This document shows, piece after piece, positions 6,252-11,724 of a stretch of 11,724 nt of DNA. A program made the translations under genes and the position numbers. The notes under the pieces were generated by a model, which did no database searches, was not told where the DNA came from, and saw only the letters and a list, made by a program, of their open reading frames with translations. Origin of the DNA: Proteobacteria bacterium UBA1858 (lineage in GTDB: Bacteria > Pseudomonadota > Gammaproteobacteria > UBA4575); the NCBI GenBank assembly GCA_002338385.1, contig DDIE01000026.1:3998-15721 (forward strand), read 5' to 3'. How positions within the stretch are numbered: position 1 is the stretch's first letter; the number at the start of each line of letters is the position of its first letter.

Positions 6252-6830
6252 ATGACTTTAAGTCAGGCCGATCAGCCACTGCCCGAACAATGCACACAGG
6301 CTTGCGACACGCCTTTTGCCCAAATTCTTGGCCAATCGCCCTCAGGCATAGTGGCTTATTCTAATTGCAACAATCACTGTGTATTTAAAAAACCCGCATT
6401 CACGCAACAGACGTTCACTGGTATTCAGTGGCAGTGTGTCGAGTATGCGAGGCGCTGGTTATTGCTTAATCAGGGAGTGGTCTATGGTGATGTTGATATT
6501 GCGGCGGATATCTGGGATCACGCCCAAGTGCATAGCCCCGACCACAGTCAACAGGTTAATTTTCAATCAATCGTTAATGGAACGCGTCAACACTACGTGC
6601 AAAAAGGTGATCTATTAATCTACTCGAAACAATTTCACGGCACGGGTCATGTCGCGGTGGTGCTGGCCGTCGATGAACAACAGCAAGTGCTATATGTGGG
6701 GGAGCAAAACTACCATAACACTCCATGGCAAGAGGACTATGCCCGTGAAATTGCCTATGTCATGCATCAGGATCAGCAATGGCTGCTGGATGCTCATTTG
6801 ATAGGCTGGAAACGGGTAGTTAGGAAATAA
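6252..6830 (+). CDS. Stand-alone CHAP amidase, glutathionylspermidine-amidase-like
   Basis: From ATG 6252 the protein has 192 residues and consists of one CHAP (NlpC/P60-like cysteine amidase) domain. It matches the N-terminal amidase half of E. coli glutathionylspermidine synthetase/amidase: PFAQILGQSPSGIVAYS, then WQCVEYARRWLLLNQGVVYGDV, TGHVAVV and VGEQN. The predicted catalytic residues are C62, H133 and E151, aligning with C59, H131 and E147 of the E. coli enzyme. The ATP-grasp synthetase half is absent, so it could only hydrolyse glutathionylspermidine-like amides or peptidoglycan cross-bridge amides. Four more cysteines form two CxxxC pairs (C14/C18 and C39/C43). The frame stays open upstream of 6252 back to 6195 and encodes a signal-peptide-like stretch, but lacks ATG, GTG or TTG. 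The gene sits inside the tRNA cluster, between His and Leu. Domain call firm; start, localisation and substrate open. Confidence 0.88.
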   Translation: MTLSQADQPLPEQCTQACDTPFAQILGQSPSGIVAYSNCNNHCVFKKPAFTQQTFTGIQWQCVEYARRWLLLNQGVVYGDVDIAADIWDHAQVHSPDHSQQVNFQSIVNGTRQHYVQKGDLLIYSKQFHGTGHVAVVLAVDEQQQVLYVGEQNYHNTPWQEDYAREIAYVMHQDQQWLLDAHLIGWKRVVRK

Positions 6831-6848
6831 CTGTATTTAACGCCGTCT

Positions 6849-6876
6849 GGCACTTATTTTCATCGTTTAAGTGGCC
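6849..6876 (+). terminator. Hairpin after the CHAP gene
   Basis: GG-CACTTA pairs with TAAGTG-GCC around an 11-base loop (eight pairs with one bulged G), starting 19 bases after the CHAP stop codon. No T-run follows, so it is at best a weak intrinsic terminator or a transcript-end structure. The rest of the gap to tRNA-Leu (6877-7018) contains a further 6-bp hairpin, CTGACT-TCAC-AGTCAG (6972-6987), and no convincing promoter: TTGACT at 6891-6896 has no correctly spaced -10 partner. Confidence 0.35.
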
Positions 6877-7017
6877 TTAGATGATTGTACTTGACTGTTT
6901 GGATGTGTATATTTCCCAATCCCAATATGGCAGCTTGTAGATAATCTTATCTGCTTGTGCACAGACCTCAGCTGACTTCACAGTCAGGGTGGGTACAGGC
7001 TGCTGCTAGGGACTGTA

Positions 7018-7103
<86 letters not shown>

Positions 7104-7170
7104 TTCATTATTTATTCATTCTGAATGATATTATGCACATCATTCACGTTCTTAAATTAGGAATCACAAC

Positions 7171-8457
7171 ATGCAAGTAACGCTTGAAGAGACCAGCTCA
7201 TTAGGCAGAAAACTCACTATTACTGTGCCCAGCGATAAAATACAGTCGGAAGTGTCAAAGCGCCTGAATTCTCTCAAAGGCACTATCAAGGTTGATGGAT
7301 TCCGTCCGGGTAAGGTGCCATTAACGATAGTCAGACAACGCCATGGTGACCGAGTGCAGCAAGAAGTGATCATGCAAGAAATGCAAACTGCTTACCAGGA
7401 AGCTGTCGTACAAGAACAACTTAATCCTGCTTCCAGTCCTCAAATTGAGCCCAAAGAGATAGCCCCCGGTGAGGATATCGTGTTTGTGGCTAGCCTCGAC
7501 ATAGTGCCAGAATTTGAACTTGTTGACTTTAGTGAGTGCGAAGTCTCCTTAGATAGTGCAGATGTGGAGGAACAAAATATTGATGATGCACAGTTGCGTA
7601 TTCAAAAGCAGAGTATGGACTGGCAGGAAGCAGAGACTGAGGCAGAGCAGGGTCAACGTGTGACCATTGATTTTGTTGGTCGTCTTGATGGCGAGGAGTT
7701 TGAGGGTGGAAAGGCAGAGGACTTCAGCATGATTCTGGGTGAAAGTAACATGATAGAGGGCTTTGAAGCACCTATCTATGGCATGAAAACCGGGGATAAA
7801 AAAACCTTTACTGTGCAATTTCCAGAAGACTACAGTAATGAGAAGTTGGCTGGCAAAGACACTGAGTTTGATGTTGAACTAAAAAAATTAGAAGTGGGTA
7901 CCCTGCCTGACATTGATCAGGAATTCCTGACTAAACTGGGTGTTAGCGGTCCAGTTGAATCATTTAGAGATGAAATAAAATCATCCCTCGAGGGCGAGGT
8001 AAAGAAACAAGTACTGACCCAATCTAAGCAAGCAGTCATGCAGCTCTTACTTGAAAAGCATGAAATAGAGTTACCTGAAAGTATGGTTCAGCAAGAGATT
8101 GCCACCTTGAGGGAACAAGCGTCAAAAAATTACAAGGTGGAAGGTGAGACACAACTGGGTGATGACCTGTTCATTGATGAGGCTAAACAACGCGTCAAAT
8201 TAGGGCTACTTATTTCCCAGATCGTGCAAAAAAATAAAATACAAGTGGACGCCAGCCGAGTGAACTCACACATATACGAACTTGCGCGGCAGTATTCTGA
8301 CAGTGAAGAGGTAGTGAAATATTACACCACAAACAATCAAGCCCGAGCACAAATTGAATCACTGGTAATGGAAGACCAGGTGGTAGAAACGATTATCGGC
8401 CAGGTTAAAGTTGTTGAAAATAAAGTGGCTTTCGAGGACATTGTTAAGAGCCGTTGA
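7171..8457 (+). CDS. tig: Trigger factor, ribosome-bound chaperone and PPIase
   Basis: A 428-residue trigger factor, the usual length. It docks at the ribosome exit tunnel and shelters emerging chains. The N-terminal ribosome-binding domain has the signature GFRPGKVP (43-50), whose F44-R45-K48 contact ribosomal protein L23. The FKBP-type PPIase domain covers about residues 161-241 (GQRVTIDFVGRLDGEEFEGG ... GMKTGDKKTFTVQFPEDY). The remaining C-terminal part is the helical cradle, ending in a short charged tail. The start is supported by AGGA (7159-7162) at good distance from the ATG and by the family's normal MQVTLEE beginning. It lies 67 bases after tRNA-Leu and opens the tig-clpP-clpX-lon set, common in gammaproteobacteria. 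A TATTAT at 7129-7134 could be a -10 element but lacks a good -35. Confidence 0.98.
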   Translation: MQVTLEETSSLGRKLTITVPSDKIQSEVSKRLNSLKGTIKVDGFRPGKVPLTIVRQRHGDRVQQEVIMQEMQTAYQEAVVQEQLNPASSPQIEPKEIAPGEDIVFVASLDIVPEFELVDFSECEVSLDSADVEEQNIDDAQLRIQKQSMDWQEAETEAEQGQRVTIDFVGRLDGEEFEGGKAEDFSMILGESNMIEGFEAPIYGMKTGDKKTFTVQFPEDYSNEKLAGKDTEFDVELKKLEVGTLPDIDQEFLTKLGVSGPVESFRDEIKSSLEGEVKKQVLTQSKQAVMQLLLEKHEIELPESMVQQEIATLREQASKNYKVEGETQLGDDLFIDEAKQRVKLGLLISQIVQKNKIQVDASRVNSHIYELARQYSDSEEVVKYYTTNNQARAQIESLVMEDQVVETIIGQVKVVENKVAFEDIVKSR

Positions 8458-8538
8458 AGCGGTGTAAAGTATAGCTGACCAGCATCCTTAGCTGATGTCG
8501 TTATACTAGTGTCTAAACACAATATTGAGGTTATCTCT

Positions 8539-9159
8539 ATGAAGGATTTTGAACAGCAAGCACCTATGATGAATCTTGTTCCGATGGTAGTGGAACAATC
8601 TGCGCGTGGTGAGCGTGCCTATGACATCTACTCCCGGCTGCTTAAAGAGCGCGTCATTTTTGTGGTTGGCCCAGTGGAAGATCACATGGCTAATCTGATC
8701 GTTGCTCAAATCCTGTTCCTGGAATCCGAGAATCCAGAAAAAGACATCTCACTATATATCAATTCACCCGGAGGATCAGTCACGGCGGGCATGGCAATTT
8801 ATGACACCATGCAATTTGCAAAACCTGACATTAGTACTCTGTGTATCGGCCAAGCAGCAAGTATGGGGGCGGTCCTATTAGCCGGCGGCGCAGCGGGTAA
8901 ACGCTATGCTTTACCGCACTCGCGCATGATGATTCATCAGCCGCTGGGTGGCTTCCAAGGACAAGCTTCAGACTTCGATATTCATGCCAGAGAAATTCTC
9001 AATATCAGAGAAAAGCTTAATCGTGTACTCGCACACCATACCGGTCAGAGTATGGAGACGATCGCGCAGGACACTGAGCGCGATAATTTCATGGACAGTT
9101 CTCAGGCACAAGAATACGGCCTAATCGATAAGGTGCTCACCTCACGCGATGCTGAATAA
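8539..9159 (+). CDS. clpP: ATP-dependent Clp protease proteolytic subunit
   Basis: The serine peptidase that forms the double-heptamer barrel of ClpXP or ClpAP in the cytosol. The 206 residues contain the triad S109 (GQAASMGAVLL), H134 (RMMIHQPLGG) and D182 (DTERDN), plus the oxyanion-hole motif NSPGGSV (75-81). As in E. coli, a short N-terminal propeptide is expected to be removed just before LVPMVVEQ (13-20). I chose ATG 8539 because GAGG at 8527-8530 lies eight bases upstream and the encoded N-terminus has normal ClpP length. An in-frame GTG at 8509 would add ten residues without a ribosome-binding site. Upstream, TATACT (8502-8507) could be a -10 element but no matching -35 is seen. It lies between tig and clpX on the same strand. 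Confidence 0.98.
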   Translation: MKDFEQQAPMMNLVPMVVEQSARGERAYDIYSRLLKERVIFVVGPVEDHMANLIVAQILFLESENPEKDISLYINSPGGSVTAGMAIYDTMQFAKPDISTLCIGQAASMGAVLLAGGAAGKRYALPHSRMMIHQPLGGFQGQASDFDIHAREILNIREKLNRVLAHHTGQSMETIAQDTERDNFMDSSQAQEYGLIDKVLTSRDAE

Positions 9160-9338
9160 CGACTTTGTGCAGGTTCAATTGTTATAACTATCTGTATTCA
9201 TTGCTGAATATCGGATAAACCAGCGTGTTTAGTCGTTGTGCACTTTCACCCAAGCTTGTTTATGCATAAAATAAGCATTCACAATCAGACTGATAATTTC
9301 GAGCTTGATTCAGCTCTCTCTAAGTACAGGACCTCAAA

Positions 9339-10622
9339 ATGAGCGAAGACGACAACAAAAAAGAAACTGATTCCAGCAAACTGCTGTATTGCTCATTTTG
9401 TGGCAAAAGTCAGCATGAAGTCAGAAAGCTAATCGCAGGTCCCTCAGTCTTTATTTGCGATGAGTGTGTCGAATTGTGTAATGACATCATTCGCGAGGAA
9501 ATGCAGGATCAATCATCTTCGGGTGACAATAAACTACCCAAGCCCAGAGAAATCAATGACATTCTTGAAGAATACGTTATTGGTCAGGAAGGCGCTAAAA
9601 AGGTGTTGTCCGTGGCGGTTTATAATCACTACAAGCGTCTCGAGGCCAGCCAATCGTCCAGAGATGGTGTCGAGCTTGCCAAAAGCAATATATTGCTGGT
9701 TGGGCCAACGGGTTCGGGTAAGACTTTGCTTGCCGAGACTTTGGCCAGACTTCTCAATGTGCCTTTCACGATTGCTGACGCCACTACCCTGACAGAAGCC
9801 GGTTACGTGGGTGAAGATGTAGAGAACATCATTCAGAAGCTGTTGCAAAAATGTGATTACGATGTCGAGAAAGCCCAGACTGGTATCGTCTACATTGATG
9901 AAATCGACAAGATTTCACGTAAATCAGACAATCCTTCCATCACCCGAGATGTTTCAGGTGAGGGTGTTCAACAGGCACTGTTAAAACTTATTGAGGGTAC
10001 AGTCGCTTCGGTCCCTCCGCAGGGTGGACGTAAACACCCACAACAAGAATTTCTGCAAGTCGATACCAGTAATATATTGTTTATTTGTGGTGGTGCTTTT
10101 GCCGGTCTAGATAAAGTTATTCTAGATCGTACCGAAAAGACTGGGATTGGCTTCTCCGCCGAGGTGCGTGTGCGCAATGAAGACATAGCATTCGGTGAAG
10201 TCCTGCACAATGTCGAGCCTGAAGATCTCATCCGCTATGGCTTGATACCTGAGTTTGTTGGACGACTACCTGTGGTCGCGACCCTAGAAGAATTAAATGA
10301 GGAAGCGTTAGTCAGGATTTTGACCGAGCCCAAGAATGCTCTCACTAAACAATATACGCGTCTGTTTGAAATGGAAAATGCGGATATTGAATTTCGTCCG
10401 AATGCTTTGTCGGCGGTCGCACAAAAAGCGATGGAGCGTAAGACAGGTGCACGTGGACTGCGCACGATATTAGAGAATGTGTTGCTCGATACTATGTATG
10501 AACTGCCTTCAACAGAGGGTGTCAGTAAGGTTGTGGTCGACGAATCTGTTATCAAAGGTGACGCCGAGCCATATTTGATCTACGCCTCAAACGAATTCGA
10601 AAAAACTGCGGCTGAAGATTAA
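9339..10622 (+). CDS. clpX: ClpX unfoldase, AAA+ subunit of ClpXP
   Basis: A hexameric ATPase that recognises tagged proteins (for example with ssrA tails), unfolds them and feeds them to ClpP. The 427 residues hold the N-terminal C4 zinc-binding domain (C18, C21, C40, C43), Walker A GPTGSGKT (122-129), the substrate-gripping pore loop GYVGED (155-160), Walker B IVYIDEID (183-190), the RKH loop (231-233), the ClpP-docking loop containing IGF (270-272) and the sensor-2 GARGLR (370-375). All expected motifs are intact. The start has AGGA at 9328-9331, seven bases before the ATG. The 179-base gap after clpP has no other gene. It carries GATAAT (9292-9297), a possible -10 without a recognisable -35, so independent transcription is possible but not shown. 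Confidence 0.99.
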   Translation: MSEDDNKKETDSSKLLYCSFCGKSQHEVRKLIAGPSVFICDECVELCNDIIREEMQDQSSSGDNKLPKPREINDILEEYVIGQEGAKKVLSVAVYNHYKRLEASQSSRDGVELAKSNILLVGPTGSGKTLLAETLARLLNVPFTIADATTLTEAGYVGEDVENIIQKLLQKCDYDVEKAQTGIVYIDEIDKISRKSDNPSITRDVSGEGVQQALLKLIEGTVASVPPQGGRKHPQQEFLQVDTSNILFICGGAFAGLDKVILDRTEKTGIGFSAEVRVRNEDIAFGEVLHNVEPEDLIRYGLIPEFVGRLPVVATLEELNEEALVRILTEPKNALTKQYTRLFEMENADIEFRPNALSAVAQKAMERKTGARGLRTILENVLLDTMYELPSTEGVSKVVVDESVIKGDAEPYLIYASNEFEKTAAED

Positions 10623-10657
10623 GCATACACTTTCCAGCATACATTTCCTTATGAATA

Positions 10658-10677
10658 GGCTGGGTACAGTCTCAGCC
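10658..10677 (+). terminator. Hairpin between clpX and lon
   Basis: GGCTGGG pairs with CTCAGCC (seven pairs, one G-U) around TACAGT, 35 bases after the clpX stop. No T-tract follows, so an intrinsic terminator is only tentative. It precedes the lon promoter and could partly insulate lon from clpX. A second, weaker 5-bp hairpin, ACGTC / GACGT, lies at 10706-10722, and a near-palindrome centred on TATTAATA at 10686-10700. Confidence 0.35.
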
Positions 10678-10759
10678 GCGCAGTTGGTCTATTAATAACC
10701 AATATACGTCACTTGTAGACGTCCTTTCAGCAAACTTAATACTTGTATACACCTCTCAG

Positions 10760-10788
10760 CTTGAAATTTGCCGAGGGTAGCCCTATAT
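10760..10788 (+). promoter_or_regulatory. Heat-shock (sigma-32) promoter of lon
   Basis: CTTGAAA (10760-10766) is an exact match to the sigma-32 -35 core. After 14 bases comes CCCTATAT (10781-10788), which fits the -10 consensus CCCCATNT at every defined position but one. Transcription would start near 10796, about 44 bases before the lon ATG. TTGAAA also lies 17 bases before TATATA (10784-10789), so a vegetative promoter may overlap. lon is a known heat-shock gene in E. coli, which supports the assignment. Confidence 0.75.
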
Positions 10789-10839
10789 ATGATCTAACTG
10801 TTGCATTAATTCGAATAATTAAGACTCAAAGGAGTCTCG

Positions 10840-11724
10840 ATGACTGATCAAAACACTCCGTCTGATAACGATATGCCAAGTAATCTCGTGGTACCTGTAT
10901 TGCCACTGCGTGACGTCGTTGTTTATCCCAATATGGTTATCCCATTGTTCGTTGGGCGGGAGAAATCAATCAAGGCGCTCGACGCAGCCATGGCCAGTAA
11001 CAAGCAAATACTGCTAGTTGCCCAAAAAAGTGCTGAGCTTGATGATCCTAGTACGGAAGACTTCTACACCATCGGCACGCTGGCAACCATTCTGCAGTTG
11101 TTGAAACTGCCAGATGGCACGATCAAAGTCTTGGTCGAGGGTGCGGAACGAGTCGCAGTGGTCAATTTTAAAGACGGTGAAGACTACTTCACTGCCAATA
11201 TCACCGGTCTGCTTGCGGCAGAACCTGGGGACGAGAAACAACTCGATGTGTTGTCCCGTTCTATCATTGGCTTGTTCGAACAATACGTCAAACTGAATAA
11301 GAAAGTTCCGCCCGAAGTTCTGACTTCACTCTCGGGTATCGACGAACCAGAACGTTTGTCAGATACCATCGCTGCGCATATGGCGCTTAAACTTGAAGAG
11401 AAGCAGGCGGTTCTGGAAATTGTCTCTGTGCAAGAGCGTTTAGAACATTTAAGCAACCTGATTGAGGCCGAATTAGATGTACTTCAAATAGAAAAACGCA
11501 TCCGCGGTCGAGTGAAGCAACAGATGGAAAAAAGTCAGCGTGAATACTATTTGAATGAGCAAATGAAAGCGATTCAGAAAGAGCTGGGTGAGATGGAAGA
11601 CGCACCTAATGAGATAGAAGATCTGACCAAGAAAATTGAAGAGTCGGGCATGTCTACAGAAGCAGCTGAAAAAGCTAACTCGGAGCTCAACAAACTCAAA
11701 ATGATGTCACCGATGTCTGCTGAA
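10840..11724 (+). CDS. lon: Lon protease, N-terminal part (runs off the window)
   Basis: The first 295 codons of the ATP-dependent serine protease Lon, which degrades misfolded and short-lived regulatory proteins in the cytosol. The N-terminal substrate-binding LON domain starts at about residue 18, with VPVLPLRDVVVYPNMVIPLF as its first strands, and continues through LLKLPDGTIKVLVEGAERV. The long helical and coiled-coil linker follows (EKRIRGRVKQQMEKSQREYY, then LNEQMKAIQKELGE), leading towards the AAA+ module, which lies beyond the end. The ATPase and Ser-Lys protease sites cannot be checked here. The start is well supported by AAAGGAG at 10828-10834, five bases before the ATG. It stands 217 bases after clpX, behind its own heat-shock promoter, completing the usual tig-clpP-clpX-lon order. 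Confidence 0.97.
   Translation, partial: MTDQNTPSDNDMPSNLVVPVLPLRDVVVYPNMVIPLFVGREKSIKALDAAMASNKQILLVAQKSAELDDPSTEDFYTIGTLATILQLLKLPDGTIKVLVEGAERVAVVNFKDGEDYFTANITGLLAAEPGDEKQLDVLSRSIIGLFEQYVKLNKKVPPEVLTSLSGIDEPERLSDTIAAHMALKLEEKQAVLEIVSVQERLEHLSNLIEAELDVLQIEKRIRGRVKQQMEKSQREYYLNEQMKAIQKELGEMEDAPNEIEDLTKKIEESGMSTEAAEKANSELNKLKMMSPMSAE

Noticed and set aside
6891..6913. TTGACT followed by TATATT as a promoter for tRNA-Leu
   Set aside because: The spacing is only 11 bases, too short for a sigma-70 promoter, and the site lies more than 100 bases before the tRNA.
8509..8538. A GTG start adding ten residues to ClpP
   Set aside because: No ribosome-binding site precedes it, whereas GAGG lies at the right distance from ATG 8539, giving the normal ClpP length.
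9160..9338. A heat-shock promoter before clpX
   Set aside because: I looked for CTTGAAA and CCCCATNT-like pairs and found none; only an isolated GATAAT without a -35 is present.

Overview
The window looks like core chromosome of a gammaproteobacterium of moderate GC content, not a mobile or accessory region. Two gene orders support this. At the left end a SPOR-domain (DedD-like) tail is followed by cvpA and purF. On the right a tRNA cluster (Pro-Arg-His-...-Leu) leads into tig-clpP-clpX-lon, an arrangement also seen in Pseudomonas and relatives. I cannot name the genus. No insertion sequence, CRISPR array, phage gene or plasmid gene is visible.

Left block (1-4938, + strand): a SPOR-domain tail, the membrane protein CvpA and amidophosphoribosyltransferase PurF. 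Next come a YkuD-fold protein with no signal peptide (probably a cytoplasmic L,D-carboxypeptidase-like enzyme of peptidoglycan recycling), a glycerate 2-kinase of the DUF4147/MOFRL family and a DUF455 ferritin-like protein. The genes are closely spaced and may be read as one long unit. A perfect 8-bp hairpin at 4953-4971 separates this block from a convergent, exported cyclophilin PPIase (5013-5594, - strand).

Middle block (5694-7103): a good stable-RNA promoter, then tRNA-Pro(UGG), tRNA-Arg(UCU) and tRNA-His(GUG). A small gene for a stand-alone CHAP amidase resembling the amidase half of glutathionylspermidine synthetase/amidase follows, then tRNA-Leu(UAG). The CHAP gene is the most unusual item. 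Its only standard start would give a cytosolic protein, but the open frame just upstream encodes a good signal peptide reachable only through a non-standard start such as ATT, and the protein carries two additional CxxxC pairs.

Right block (7171-11724): the protein quality-control set of trigger factor, ClpP, ClpX and the first 295 residues of Lon. Together they fold nascent chains and degrade unfolded or tagged proteins. A near-consensus sigma-32 heat-shock promoter lies ahead of lon. No wholly new system is evident. The points most worth checking are the CHAP gene's start and localisation, the leaderless YkuD enzyme, and the glycerate kinase/DUF455 pair.
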